A DNA stretch of 64,000 nucleotides from Anaerocolumna sp047777345 (GTDB lineage: Bacteria; Bacillota; Clostridia; Lachnospirales; Lachnospiraceae). The position numbers and the translations under genes are program-made. The stretch covers positions 6,291 through 70,290 of the forward strand of contig JBKEEJ010000015.1 in assembly GCA_047777345.1 (NCBI GenBank). The letters run 5' to 3'. This document shows positions 55,225-64,000 of the stretch, piece after piece. Positions within the stretch are counted from its first letter, which is position 1. Each line of letters starts with the position of its first letter. The notes beneath the pieces are model-generated. The model ran no database searches, was not told the DNA's origin, and saw only the letters and a program-made list of their open reading frames with translations.

Positions 55225-55291
55225 AGCAAATTTTGCAGAATTGTTGTAAAAGGCCTTTTGGTGTAAGATAGAATGAAAGGGGTTTATTTCA

Positions 55292-56770
55292 ATGAGTAAA
55301 GTAATAAAACGCCTAATATCGCTGGGGCTGGTTATAACGATGGTTTTTTCAATCACCGGCTGTAAAAGAAAAGAAGAGAAAGAGGCTTCCGGGTCCAATG
55401 GGCCTGTGGTCCTAAGGATACTGGAAAATGACACAGCAAAATCGGAAGGATATTTGCAGGAGCTTTTGGATGCTTTTAACGAAGCCTATAAGGATAAGGG
55501 AATTCAGGCTGTAGATGCCAATATGGATGAGTATACCGATTTGGCGAAAAACGGTCCTTATGGTTATGGCCCTGATGTTTTGTATCAGGCCAACGATAAA
55601 TTAATGACATATGCGGAAGACAAACATTTGCTTCCCCTTAGCGTAAAAGACTTTGATTGTTTTAAATACATACCTGAGCAAGCATGGGATGCCTTTAAGC
55701 TGGTAAAAGACGGCGAAACTTATTATTGCGGCATACCGGTTAATATTCAGGAACCTATGCTGTTTTACAGGGAAGACAGGATGCCAAAAGATTGGCAAAC
55801 CAATTGGGATAAGAATAAAAATCAAGTGGCAGATTTTTTTGAAAATTGGAATGATTTATACGCATATTCCAAGTATTTAAGAGATACAGATGAAAGTGCT
55901 GATAAAAACAGCCAGTATGGATTTATGGCATCTTTGTACAATGTTTACCTGACCTCCGAATTTTTATTTTCCTATGGTGCCTATGTGTTTGGTGAAAATG
56001 AGGATGGAACCCTTAATCCTGCTGATATCGGATTTAATGCCGGTAATACGGCTTATGGCCTGAAAGCATTAAAACAGATGGCTTCCTTAATGAATGAAGG
56101 CTGTATTGACGATACGATTATCGTCAATCGATATGAAAAACTGGCAAGCGGTGAATATTTCTGTACCGTTTCAACTCCGGATACTTATTCTCTTTTCCTT
56201 GACAAACTTGCATTAGCCTATGAGAAAGAAGGATTAAGTTCGGAAAAAGCTAAGGAAAAGGCAAACAAGAATTTAAAGATGATTGAGTTACCGGCTAAAT
56301 TTCCGGCAGATGGGGATTTAACAAAAGATTCTGCTACCATGAGTGAGAATGATTGGGTTGACACCATTGTTATGGGCGGTGTAAATGGTTATGGAATTAG
56401 CTCCTATACCGAGCACAGGAAGGAGTGTATTGAATTCGTCAATTTTGCAACCAGTTACGAAATGATTAAGAAAAGAGTAGAATATCTTGGCATCGCACCG
56501 GTAAGAAAAGATGTGGCAGAGGAAACAGGGGGAGTTACAGATCAGATTTTTACAAGCCTTGCGGCAGGAAAAATTTATCTTATGCCATCCGTTAAAGCAG
56601 TTGATCAAATCTGGGTACCTGCGGAGACGATACTGGCAGATATTGCGAAGGATTCTTATCGAAAAGCAAATGGTGAGGCGGAGAAATATACAAAAACAGA
56701 AGATTTTCAGGCAGCATTGGACACAATTAACAAGAATATATATGATGCAATTTTTACTTTGTCGGAATAA
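55292..56770 (+). CDS. Maltodextrin ABC transporter substrate-binding lipoprotein (MdxE-like)
   Basis: The 492-residue lipoprotein has its lipid anchor at Cys24 (SITGC). It contains the usual fold of family 1 extracellular sugar receptors, with YGYGPDVLYQANDKLMTYAE early and a hinge near GIPVNIQEPMLFYRED. It lies upstream of MalF- and MalG-like permeases and downstream of a GH13 enzyme, so maltodextrin is the likely ligand. AAAGGGG precedes the ATG. Confidence 0.88.
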   Translation: MSKVIKRLISLGLVITMVFSITGCKRKEEKEASGSNGPVVLRILENDTAKSEGYLQELLDAFNEAYKDKGIQAVDANMDEYTDLAKNGPYGYGPDVLYQANDKLMTYAEDKHLLPLSVKDFDCFKYIPEQAWDAFKLVKDGETYYCGIPVNIQEPMLFYREDRMPKDWQTNWDKNKNQVADFFENWNDLYAYSKYLRDTDESADKNSQYGFMASLYNVYLTSEFLFSYGAYVFGENEDGTLNPADIGFNAGNTAYGLKALKQMASLMNEGCIDDTIIVNRYEKLASGEYFCTVSTPDTYSLFLDKLALAYEKEGLSSEKAKEKANKNLKMIELPAKFPADGDLTKDSATMSENDWVDTIVMGGVNGYGISSYTEHRKECIEFVNFATSYEMIKKRVEYLGIAPVRKDVAEETGGVTDQIFTSLAAGKIYLMPSVKAVDQIWVPAETILADIAKDSYRKANGEAEKYTKTEDFQAALDTINKNIYDAIFTLSE

Positions 56771-56788
56771 CAGAAAGGATAGGAAGCG

Positions 56789-58114
56789 ATGAAAATGAAG
56801 AAAGTCACTTTCGGTATAAAAGAGGTAATACGTAATTCTTCGTTTCCTGTAAAGGCATCTGTGTGCGTCATGGGAACCGGTCAGATAATATATGGGCAGT
56901 GGGTAAAGGGAATTTTATATTTCCTTTCGTTAATAGCTATGGCTTTCTATATGGTTCTTTATGGTGTTCGGGATATAAAAGGATTCTTTACTCTCGGAAC
57001 TACCAAAGCCGATCCCTGGCTTGGAACCCAAGGCGATGATTCGATATTGATGATGCTTAGAGGATTGTTGGCCTTTCTTATTATCATAAATTTTCTTTTC
57101 CTTTATGCGTCCAATATCAGAGATATACTTACACTGGATAAAAAAGTGAAACAGGGAAAGGAGTTGTATTCCTTTCGCAAGGCTGTAAATATCTTTGTTG
57201 ACAAAAAGTTTTATGTTGTGGCACTTGCTCTTCCTGTGATTGGGGTTCTGATATTTAATGTTATACCTATTCTTTTTATGATTCTAATTTCTTTTACCAA
57301 TTATGGAGGAGATATTGTACCACCTGAACTAATCGACTGGATCGGACTGGGAAATTATAAAAAAATATTGGTGGTAGGGCAGATTAAAGACACATTTATC
57401 CGAATCTTATTGTGGAACATTATTTGGGCGGTAGTATCTACATTTATTAATTATTTCGGAGGACTGGGTCTGGCCCTTTTGCTGAACAAAAAATGTGTAA
57501 AAGGAAAGCGTTTCTGGAGGGCATTTCCCATTCTTTCCTACGCCGTTCCCGGTTTTATAACCCTGTTGGCCTTTAAGTTTATGTTTTCTTATGGCGGTCC
57601 GGTAAACTATTACATAACCCATGCAGGGCATAAGGCCATTGGCTTTCTGGATATTGATGCAGGTATAAAAGCGAAGCTTATTGGTATTTTGGTCAATGCC
57701 TGGATATCTATTCCGACTTCCATGCTTCTTGCCACCGGAATTCTGTCCAATATGAATACGGAACTTTACGATGCAGCCAGTATTGATGGAGCAAGTAAAT
57801 GGAAGCAATTTACAAAAATCACACTGCCCTTTGTTATTTTTTCAACCACACCTGTGTTAATTACCAGTTTCATCGGTAATTTTAACAACTTTGGCGTGTT
57901 TTATTTCTTAAGAGGCGGTATGTACATGGATGGTTATTTCCTGGCAAGTGATACGGATCTTTTGATTAACTGGCTTTATAATTTATCCATCAGCAATAAT
58001 TATTATGGAATCGGAGCAGCGGTGAGCCTGATTATTTTTATTATTACGTCTGTTTTTTCCCTGGCGGTATACGTAAGAAGCTCAGCCTATAAAAAGGAGG
58101 ATACCTATCGATGA
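56789..58114 (+). CDS. Maltodextrin ABC permease (MdxF/MalF-like)
   Basis: The 441-residue permease has the long N-terminal extension of MalF-type subunits, with two extra membrane segments (about residues 40-60 and 85-110) before the six core segments. The coupling motif is YDAASIDGASKWKQFTKITL. It overlaps the MalG-like gene by four bases. As in the other sugar operon, no ATPase gene is present. Confidence 0.9.
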   Translation: MKMKKVTFGIKEVIRNSSFPVKASVCVMGTGQIIYGQWVKGILYFLSLIAMAFYMVLYGVRDIKGFFTLGTTKADPWLGTQGDDSILMMLRGLLAFLIIINFLFLYASNIRDILTLDKKVKQGKELYSFRKAVNIFVDKKFYVVALALPVIGVLIFNVIPILFMILISFTNYGGDIVPPELIDWIGLGNYKKILVVGQIKDTFIRILLWNIIWAVVSTFINYFGGLGLALLLNKKCVKGKRFWRAFPILSYAVPGFITLLAFKFMFSYGGPVNYYITHAGHKAIGFLDIDAGIKAKLIGILVNAWISIPTSMLLATGILSNMNTELYDAASIDGASKWKQFTKITLPFVIFSTTPVLITSFIGNFNNFGVFYFLRGGMYMDGYFLASDTDLLINWLYNLSISNNYYGIGAAVSLIIFIITSVFSLAVYVRSSAYKKEDTYR

Positions 58115-58953
58115 GAAGAAAACACTTTAGTAAAAAAGCTGTGGCAGATACGGTAATTACTTATATTATACTGATAATTGTCTGCTTCCTTTTCTTCTTT
58201 CCGGTATTATGGCTGGTTTTAGCCTCCTTTTCCAAAAACGGCTCCATATATGATTTTGACGGTTTTTTCCCGGACAGTTTTAGCTTTGACAGTTTTTACA
58301 GGCTGTTTACGGATACTACCATGTATGATTATCCAAACTGGCTAAAAAATACCTTATTTGTGTCCGTATTTTCTTGCCTGATCGGAACCGTGTTTGTTAT
58401 ACTTACCGCTTATACCATAAGCCGCTTTGAGTTTAGGGGAAGAAAGGCTTTAATGAAAACTACATTAATTTTAAGTATGTTTCCCAGCTTTATGGGCATG
58501 ACTGCCGTTTATTTACTCATGGTAAACTTTAAGCTAATTAATAGACTCTGGAGTTTAATATTAATTTATTCCGCCGGAGCGCCTATGGGGTATCTGGTGC
58601 AGAAAGGGTACTTTGACACCATATCTAACTCCATATATGAGTCGGCAAGGATTGACGGAGCATCAAACGGTAAGATATTCTTTAAAATTACCATTCCTCT
58701 TTCTAAGCCAATCATTGTCTATACTGCCTTAACTTCCTTTGCATGGCCATGGAGTGATTTTATTCTTCCAAGCCTGCTTCTTAAAAATAAGGATAACTGG
58801 ACCGTTGCCGTTGGATTAATGAACCTGGGAGAAACAGAATTTACCAGATTCGCTTCCGGTGCAATATTTATTGCGGTACCTATTGTAATTTTGTATTTTG
58901 CCTTATCCAAATACTTAATTCAAGGTGTTACAAGCGGGGCGGTTAAGGAATAA
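58111..58953 (+). CDS. Maltodextrin ABC permease (MdxG/MalG-like)
   Basis: The 280-residue permease has six membrane segments, the coupling motif YESARIDGASNGKIFFKITI, and ends LIQGVTSGAVKE as MalG proteins do. It is the last gene of the operon and is followed by a strong terminator. Confidence 0.92.
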   Translation: MRRKHFSKKAVADTVITYIILIIVCFLFFFPVLWLVLASFSKNGSIYDFDGFFPDSFSFDSFYRLFTDTTMYDYPNWLKNTLFVSVFSCLIGTVFVILTAYTISRFEFRGRKALMKTTLILSMFPSFMGMTAVYLLMVNFKLINRLWSLILIYSAGAPMGYLVQKGYFDTISNSIYESARIDGASNGKIFFKITIPLSKPIIVYTALTSFAWPWSDFILPSLLLKNKDNWTVAVGLMNLGETEFTRFASGAIFIAVPIVILYFALSKYLIQGVTSGAVKE

Positions 58954-58970
58954 GATATTTATATATAGAA

Positions 58971-58997
58971 GCAAGGGTAAAACTACCCTTGCTTTTT
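58971..58997 (+). terminator. Terminator of the maltodextrin operon
   Basis: GCAAGGGTA (58971-58979) and TACCCTTGC (58984-58992) form a perfect stem with a 4-base loop. TTTTT follows at 58993-58997. Confidence 0.92.
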
Positions 58998-59000
58998 ATG

Positions 59001-59085
59001 TTTGCGCGCCATGGGCGCGCACTAACGGGTGTAAGTCCCGAACACGCCCAGATAGTGGGAAGTAGAGAAAGTTCTCCTGCTCGAT
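59001..59085 (+). mobile_element. 5' fragment of a group II intron
   Basis: GCGCGCC-ATG-GGCGCGC (59004-59020) forms a hairpin followed by ACTAACGGGTGTAAGTCCCG. That stretch is the conserved early domain I region seen in many bacterial group II introns. Only about 85 bases are present and no reverse transcriptase follows, so it is a truncated relic. It sits just after an intrinsic terminator, the usual target of class C introns. The assignment is from memory of the conserved motif. Confidence 0.5.
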
Positions 59086-59946
59086 TTAGCCCCATGCAGG
59101 AATTTCGGTAAAGAGATTTTCCAAGTCTGATGGAATCCATCCTTTTTTCCCTTTGCCGTTTATTATTCTAAAATATGCTTTTCCTGTTTTGGAAAGATAC
59201 ATCTGATCGAAGGTAACTAAACTTCCTTTCTCTACTTTGTAGGCAACTGCTTTTGAACCGGCCTTTTTATAAACGGAAAAACCTTTTGCGGCCTTATAAC
59301 AATATTTTTTGGAATAGTCTTCCAGCTTAAAGGTATTGGCAGGTTTTAGTGAAATTTTTCCGCCCTTATCCTGAAAAGTAATATAGCAATAGTAACAGCC
59401 GATGGCGGGAGAGTAGATGGGAGTATCAACACTTAAGGTGAAATTTCCCGATCCGTCGGTACCGTATAAGGAATAACGGCAGAAATTAAGGCTTTTTGTG
59501 ATTTTATCCGGATTAAATGCAGTAGTATTTACTGATTTATCTTGATTAACATGTGCAAATAAAGCATTTGTAACGGTATCAGATTCCGCTTTTGTTTGAA
59601 TAAATAAATCCGGACGGTTATCATCTTTATGTAAATCAAATAAGGAGACCCAATAGGTAATGCCATTGGTTGTTTTGGTATAGCGTACTTTCGAATTAAT
59701 GTATAGCTTTAGTTTAACGGTGTGTTTTTCTTCATCTACGGTTAATTTGTATTGCAGAGATTCTTTTTTGCCATCTCCGTCCAGGTCATATTTATATATT
59801 GTGTTTTCTTCTAAGGATACGACCTTTTTAACATCACTTATTGTTTTAGTGGCAGCATAGCTGTTAATTGGCAGCATAAAAATAAGTATTGCAAAAATGA
59901 TAAAGGAATAAAAAAACTTACGTAAATTCTTTTGAAATGATTGCAT
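59086..59946 (-). CDS. Secreted protein of unknown function with SH3-like end
   Basis: This 286-residue protein has a clear signal peptide (FFYSFIIFAILIFMLPINSY, then AA). Next comes a segment with a DLDGDGKKESLQYKL acidic loop and a beta-rich middle. The C-terminal 60 residues resemble an SH3-type cell-wall module (GFSVYKKAGSKAVAYKVEKG, ending KKGWIPSDLENLF). GGAGG precedes the ATG. Its stop lies next to the intron fragment. A wall-associated role is plausible, but the function is unknown. Confidence 0.75.
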   Translation of the reverse strand: MQSFQKNLRKFFYSFIIFAILIFMLPINSYAATKTISDVKKVVSLEENTIYKYDLDGDGKKESLQYKLTVDEEKHTVKLKLYINSKVRYTKTTNGITYWVSLFDLHKDDNRPDLFIQTKAESDTVTNALFAHVNQDKSVNTTAFNPDKITKSLNFCRYSLYGTDGSGNFTLSVDTPIYSPAIGCYYCYITFQDKGGKISLKPANTFKLEDYSKKYCYKAAKGFSVYKKAGSKAVAYKVEKGSLVTFDQMYLSKTGKAYFRIINGKGKKGWIPSDLENLFTEIPAWG

Positions 59947-60102
59947 AGTTTCCTCCCGAACATATATGAAATATGTAAACTATTATAAATCATTATCCTA
60001 AACATTACAAGAAAATGGCAGGATATCCCTGCTTAAGTAAATATTTCATTTTAAAACGGATATTTTAATATCCTGTTCATTTCTGGTCAGGAACGGATAG
60101 GT

Positions 60103-60459
60103 TTATTGCTCTTTTTTAAGCACTTCCCACTGATCCGGTTTAAAACCGACCAAAACCATGGAATTTGTCACAATAAGGGGACGCTTGACTAACATGCCGT
60201 CAGACGCTAACAGGCGAAGCTGTTCGTCTTCGGTCATGTCATTTAGTTTATCTTTCAGCTGCAAGGATTTATAAAGTAACCCGCTGGTATTAAAGAATTT
60301 GCGCAGCTGCAGCCCGCTTTTTGCATACCATTCCTTTAATTCCTCATAAGTCGGATTATTATCCTTAATGTTGCGGTCAACATATTCGATTCCGTTTAAA
60401 TCCAGCCATTTTTTGGCCTTTTGACAGGTTGAGCATTTTGGATACTCTATAAATAACAT
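60103..60459 (-). CDS. ArsC/Spx-family thioredoxin-fold protein
   Basis: The 118-residue protein starts MLFIEYPKCSTCQKAK with Cys9 and Cys12 as a C-x2-C pair. It has the ArsC-family LKDKLNDMT middle and the DGMLVKRPLIV segment. It resembles Spx/YffB-type arsenate reductase-like proteins. It could be a redox regulator or a reductase, and no ars genes lie nearby. An AGAAAGAGG site lies upstream. Confidence 0.85.
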   Translation of the reverse strand: MLFIEYPKCSTCQKAKKWLDLNGIEYVDRNIKDNNPTYEELKEWYAKSGLQLRKFFNTSGLLYKSLQLKDKLNDMTEDEQLRLLASDGMLVKRPLIVTNSMVLVGFKPDQWEVLKKEQ

Positions 60460-60757
60460 ATGAATTCCTCTTTCTATTTGATATAATTTGGTTCTATCTT
60501 ATCATACCGAAAGACTGTGAACAAGAATTTTTAAGAAAAATAAAGTGAGCTTATGACAAGAAATGCCAAGATAAAATATTAAGATAAAAAACTAAAATAT
60601 AAACAGATAATATAGCAATATGTAGAATATTCTAATTGACTATAATCTATATATTGTGTTAATATGGCTTGGTTGGTATTTTATAAAACATTTTGATTTA
60701 TTACATAAGTTTGTGAAACATCTAAGGAGGAGACTCGTGTACAAGGAGTTTTTTAAC

Positions 60758-61403
60758 ATGGTAAAAAAGAATAATTCTAATGAGACTATTGTAATTGATG
60801 CTGTTGTTGGGGCTGGGAAAACGGTTTATGTGGATATGCTTTCAAAAGAGTTAAACATACCCTGTTTCCATGAACCGGTACAGGATAATCCTATATTAAA
60901 CAAGTTTTATTATGATCGTAAGAGATATTCCTTTCCCCTTCAGATATATTTTTTAAATAAAAGATTTAAAATGCTAAAAGAGGCATCTGAAATGAGAAAG
61001 CCGGCACTTATGGACCGCAGCATTTATGGTGACATGATATTTGCCAAACTGCTTTATGATGAAGGAAATATGGAGAAAGATGAGTTTATGCTGTATCGTG
61101 AACTGTTAGTAAATATGCTGGATCATGTGGAAGCACCAAAACTTATGATATATCTGAAAATTGACACGGATTCTGCCATTGAGCGTATCAGAAAAAGAGG
61201 ACGCGATTATGAGCAGATAGTGGAGAGAGTATTGGGAGAGATTAAACAAGGAATATGAGAACTATTTTACCGAATATAACCTTTCGCCTTTACTGGTTAT
61301 CGATGCCGCAAAGTATGATGTTGTCCAGAATCCGAAAGACAAAGAAGAAGTACTTGGAATAATACGGGATAAATTAAATCAGATTGAAAGCGGTAAAAAA
61401 TAG
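60758..61403 (+). pseudogene. Deoxynucleoside kinase, frameshifted near the C-terminus
   Basis: The N-terminal 165 residues match a deoxyguanosine/deoxyadenosine-type kinase: P-loop VVGAGKT, a MDRSIYGDMIFA motif and the IERIRKRGRDYEQ lid. The frame stops at 61258. Sequence continues in another frame as YWERLNKEYENYFTEYNLSP and runs to TAG 61401-61403, a normal family end. The break lies in the GA repeat at 61223-61229, where two bases seem missing. ATG 60758 has AAGGAG upstream. A GTG at 60737 behind AAGGAGG is an alternative start. Confidence 0.8.
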
Positions 61404-61453
61404 ATTTAATACCCTATCAATGAACCTGATTTGTTTTTATAATTAATGAAACA

Positions 61454-61541
61454 GCGTGTAATTATTATTCCGTAACCGCTCTCGTTTGCCCTGACGGTAA
61501 ATAAGAGCTTTATGTATGAATAAATAATTACACGCTTTTTT
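61454..61541. terminator. Terminator between convergent genes
   Basis: GCGTGTAATTATT (61454-61466) and AATAATTACACGC (61523-61535) are exact complements with a long, partly structured loop. TTTTTT follows on the plus strand. Confidence 0.75.
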
Positions 61542-61606
61542 AACCAGTGTAAAATCTAAAAATTATGAGGATTAATCTTACAACCTGTTTACTTAAAATT
61601 CATAAT

Positions 61607-62815
61607 TCATTTTACGGTTACAACACCTTTTAAATAGTCCAGAACTTTTTGAGCAATAATTTCTTGCATAACTGCTCCGACACCTTTTTTCTGTACTGCC
61701 GTATCATAATTGCCGACGGTATCCACATCAAAATAAGTTGCATAATCATCTTTGGATGCGGTTAAACCTTCTGTTTCATAGATAGCTTGATAAATTAAAG
61801 CTTTTTTGGCAGTATCTTCCACTATTTTATCCAGGCTTTTATCATATTTTGCTTCTGACATACCCACATAGTCTTTAAAAGTATATTTCAGATTAGGATA
61901 CAAGGAAGCATACATGCTCTTCGTACTCTGGTAACTTTGTTCCGTTTCATATTTTTCCAGTGACTTTAAGTGCTCGTAATAATCTTTTGGATAGGATATG
62001 ACTGTAGTATTATCTAAAAGATATTTAACAATCCAGGATTCCAAATTACTGTCATATCTGGTTTGCTTAATATATTCTCTATACTCATCAGCAGTAGACG
62101 CATATTCGGAAAGATTTTCTTTCACGAATTCATCCGTAAATTCCGGAGCTTCATAAATTCCGTTAATTGTAACTTTAAATACGGCATCTTTACCGGCAAG
62201 ATCTGGATCATTGGAGTAATCATCCGGGAAAGTAACATTTACCGTTACTTTGTCACCAGCTTTATGTCCGATTAATTGTGTTTCAAAATCATCGATAAAT
62301 GTACCGGAACCAATTGTTAAGTCATAACCTTTGCCATTAGAATTACCGCCGTCAAATTCTTTGCCATCAACAGTTCCCACAAAATCAATGTTTACTTTGT
62401 CGCCATTTTTTATTTCGGCATCCGTATCTTTAACTAATTCTTTATAATTATCCAATAAATTTTCAATATACTTGTCAACGTCTTCATCTGTATATTCTAC
62501 TTCACTCAGAGGAACTGTGATATTTTTATAATCAGGTAATTTTACAAGATCTTTGGCGGTTACATCTTTAATAAGCCCCTCGTCAGTCAAATAAGCACTG
62601 TAATCACTGCTTGGCCTGATTTTTGTTATATTACGGTAAATAGAATAACCTATTAGGGCAACAAGACATGCACATGCGATAACCAATAATGAATATGCTG
62701 TTAATTTGCCTATACGTGCATTCCGTTTTTGCCTTTGAACTTCCTTTTTTCTTTTCAGGCGCCTTTGCTGCCCCGTACTTAAAGAAACATTTTCATTTTG
62801 CTTTTTACCCTTCAT
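61607..62815 (-). CDS. Membrane-anchored trigger-factor-like peptidyl-prolyl isomerase
   Basis: The 402-residue protein starts with a Lys/Arg-rich cytoplasmic tail and one membrane helix (about residues 38-60, LLVIACACLVALIGYSIY). An FKBP domain follows (GDKVNIDFVGTVDGKEFDGG, then LTIGSGTFIDDFETQLIGHK). The helical C-terminal part is like the trigger factor chaperone domain. The anchor places it outside the membrane, so it probably helps fold secreted proteins. It lacks the ribosome-binding domain of trigger factor. Confidence 0.85.
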   Translation of the reverse strand: MKGKKQNENVSLSTGQQRRLKRKKEVQRQKRNARIGKLTAYSLLVIACACLVALIGYSIYRNITKIRPSSDYSAYLTDEGLIKDVTAKDLVKLPDYKNITVPLSEVEYTDEDVDKYIENLLDNYKELVKDTDAEIKNGDKVNIDFVGTVDGKEFDGGNSNGKGYDLTIGSGTFIDDFETQLIGHKAGDKVTVNVTFPDDYSNDPDLAGKDAVFKVTINGIYEAPEFTDEFVKENLSEYASTADEYREYIKQTRYDSNLESWIVKYLLDNTTVISYPKDYYEHLKSLEKYETEQSYQSTKSMYASLYPNLKYTFKDYVGMSEAKYDKSLDKIVEDTAKKALIYQAIYETEGLTASKDDYATYFDVDTVGNYDTAVQKKGVGAVMQEIIAQKVLDYLKGVVTVK

Positions 62816-63090
62816 TTTTACCTCTCTTGTTTCGTATTTTATTTATTACAGTGTTGTCCCACTTTTTATTATACAGGATTATGCAGGAAAATTCCATGAA
62901 AAAATCCAATTTGGGTCAAAACATACTGTAGTTTTTAGTATATAATAAAATTATGAACATTTTGTGTACTTAGTAAGATTTACTATAAATTTTGTGTTAT
63001 GAAAAATTATATTGCAAACAAAACTTTTATGCTCCGGGAAAAATATGTTATAATTACATAATGTTCAATAAACGTTGGGAGTGATTTATT

Positions 63091-63594
63091 ATGTATGATA
63101 AATTAACGCAGCAGGATATTAAGAAAATGGAAGAGGAAATTGAATACAGAAAACTTGTGGTTCGCAAAGAAGCCATTGAAGCCGTAAAAGAGGCAAGAGC
63201 CCATGGTGATTTAAGTGAAAATTTCGAATACAAAGCCGCCAAACAGTACAAGAACCAAAATGAAAGCCGTATTCGTTATCTGGAAAAAATGATAAAAACG
63301 GCAAAAATTATATCGGATGATTCGACAGAGGATGAAGTGGGGCTGAATAATACAGTAACTATTTATATACCGGAGGACGATGAAGAAGTTACCTATAAGC
63401 TGGTAACTACCGTAAGGTCAAATACTCTGAAAGGGAAAATCAGTATTGATTCACCACTTGGAAAAGCTTTGCTCCATCATAAAGTAAATGACAAGGTAAC
63501 AGTTAAGGTAAGCGATACTTATTCCTACGATATTATTATCCGTAAAATCGAAAAAACTACGGATGATGAAAACGACGAATTAGCCAAATATTAA
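63091..63594 (+). CDS. greA: Transcript cleavage factor GreA/GreB family
   Basis: The 167-residue protein has the N-terminal coiled coil with the catalytic tip GDLSENFEY and a C-terminal FKBP-like domain containing LGKALLHHKVNDKVTV. It rescues stalled RNA polymerase by stimulating transcript cleavage. It is close to canonical length. AACGTTGGGAGTG provides the ribosome site, and a TATAAT-like box lies at about 63050. Confidence 0.92.
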   Translation: MYDKLTQQDIKKMEEEIEYRKLVVRKEAIEAVKEARAHGDLSENFEYKAAKQYKNQNESRIRYLEKMIKTAKIISDDSTEDEVGLNNTVTIYIPEDDEEVTYKLVTTVRSNTLKGKISIDSPLGKALLHHKVNDKVTVKVSDTYSYDIIIRKIEKTTDDENDELAKY

Positions 63595-63598
63595 TTAT

Positions 63599-63649
63599 AA
63601 GGGGTGCCCCGTATTTTGGTTCCTTTGTGCATATACGGCCACCCCTTAG
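63599..63649. terminator. Stem-loop between greA and the convergent nitroreductase gene
   Basis: AAGGGGTG near 63599 pairs with CACCCCTT ending near 63648, and an inner CCGTAT/ATACGG stem extends it. There is no clear T run, so factor-independent termination is uncertain. Confidence 0.5.
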
Positions 63650-63661
63650 ACGGATGCTTTA

Positions 63662-64000
63662 TTAAAATTTGTTATAGTGGAGTTTGCAATAAAGCAATTG
63701 GTCTTCATCATAAGGCGGTTTTTCTTCAGCCGGATAGCCAATAGCAAGCATACACTCCACACTGTACTGTTCGGGTATTTCTAACAGCTTTTTAATATAT
63801 TCTTCTGCCTTTTGATTCTCCTTATAATATCTTTCTCTTACCTGAATCCAGCAGGAGCCAAGGCCTAAATCCTGTGCCGTCAATTGCATAATGGTTGCGG
63901 CTATGGAAGAATCCTCAATCCAGACGTCACATAAGGTTTTGTCTGCGATTACCACAACAGCTAAGGGAGCATCAGCTAGGAAACCGGCACCATGTTCCCT
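63662..64000 (-). CDS. Nitroreductase-family protein, C-terminal part (cut by window edge)
   Basis: The frame is open to the window end, giving about 112 residues: HGAGFLADAPLAVVVIADKT, then WIEDSSIAATIMQLTAQDLG and GLGSCWIQVRER. This is the FMN-binding C-terminal part of a small nitroreductase, ending LAIGYPAEEKPPYDED. These enzymes reduce nitro compounds or other electron acceptors with NAD(P)H. The start lies beyond the window. Confidence 0.9.
   Translation of the reverse strand, partial: REHGAGFLADAPLAVVVIADKTLCDVWIEDSSIAATIMQLTAQDLGLGSCWIQVRERYYKENQKAEEYIKKLLEIPEQYSVECMLAIGYPAEEKPPYDEDQLLYCKLHYNKF

Noticed and set aside
1..64000. tRNA or rRNA genes
   Set aside because: I saw no GGTTCGAATCC-type T-loop context with a matching acceptor stem and no rRNA-like conserved stretches. 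A tRNAscan run would settle small ones.

Overview
The window reads as chromosomal DNA of an AT-rich, saccharolytic, anaerobic Firmicute, most likely a Lachnospiraceae/Clostridium cluster XIVa member close to Lachnoclostridium or Anaerocolumna. The basis is gene content and style: strong AGGAGG ribosome sites, glycoside phosphorylases of families seen in plant-fibre degraders, LacI-controlled CUT1 sugar ABC operons, AprAB-like sulfate reduction genes beside cysDN, and anaerobe-type accessory genes. This is inferred from recognised protein families, not from a database search.

Layout. 1-414: end of an aldo/keto reductase. 1-7 kb: two GH94-type glycoside phosphorylases in tandem, the second broken by two small frameshifts. 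7.1-11 kb: a small hypothetical gene, then a queuosine-precursor operon (queD-queE-folE-queC-queF) behind a good promoter, a candidate preQ1-I riboswitch and two hairpins. 11-14.7 kb: remnant of a carbohydrate-binding protein, an orphan Sfp-type phosphopantetheinyl transferase, and a reverse-strand DUF1538 membrane protein with two PII-like genes. 15-16.2 kb: a complete IS30-family element. 16.3-26.3 kb: a LacI regulator followed by a sulfate uptake and activation/reduction cluster (sbp, cysT, cysW, cysA, aprA-like, aprB-like, cysD, cysN). 26.4-29.7 kb: an AraC regulator, a junction of two truncated genes, and hypA-hypB. 29.8-33.5 kb: a helical protein, and a TetR regulator divergent from a frameshifted YhgE/Pip-type membrane protein. 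33.6-43 kb: a LacI regulator divergent from a five-gene alpha-glucan operon (lipoprotein, two permeases, GH31, GH13). 43.1-48.1 kb: a staygreen-family protein, then marR and a heterodimeric multidrug ABC exporter. 48.1-51.2 kb: a decayed region (deleted GH18 chitinase, decayed small gene) followed by a CarD-like gene and an AbrB/MraZ-like gene. 51.3-59 kb: a second LacI-controlled maltodextrin operon (starch-binding-like lipoprotein, GH13, MdxEFG-type ABC). 59-64 kb: a group II intron fragment, a secreted protein, a Spx/ArsC-like gene, a frameshifted deoxynucleoside kinase, a membrane-anchored trigger-factor-like isomerase, greA, and the start of a nitroreductase.

How it fits together. Two alpha-glucan operons each pair intracellular GH13/GH31 enzymes with an ABC importer, and each has a divergent LacI gene plus palindromic operators at a consensus promoter. 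The GH94 pair would phosphorolyse imported beta-glucan oligosaccharides. The sulfate cluster imports sulfate, activates it to APS and probably reduces it to sulfite.

Two themes cut across the window. First, several otherwise good genes are broken by one- or two-base length changes in homopolymers or dinucleotide repeats (5.79, 6.90, 23.20, 31.30, 32.14 and 61.23 kb), which looks more like sequencing error or slippage than old decay. Second, two families of dispersed stem-loop elements sit in intergenic positions.
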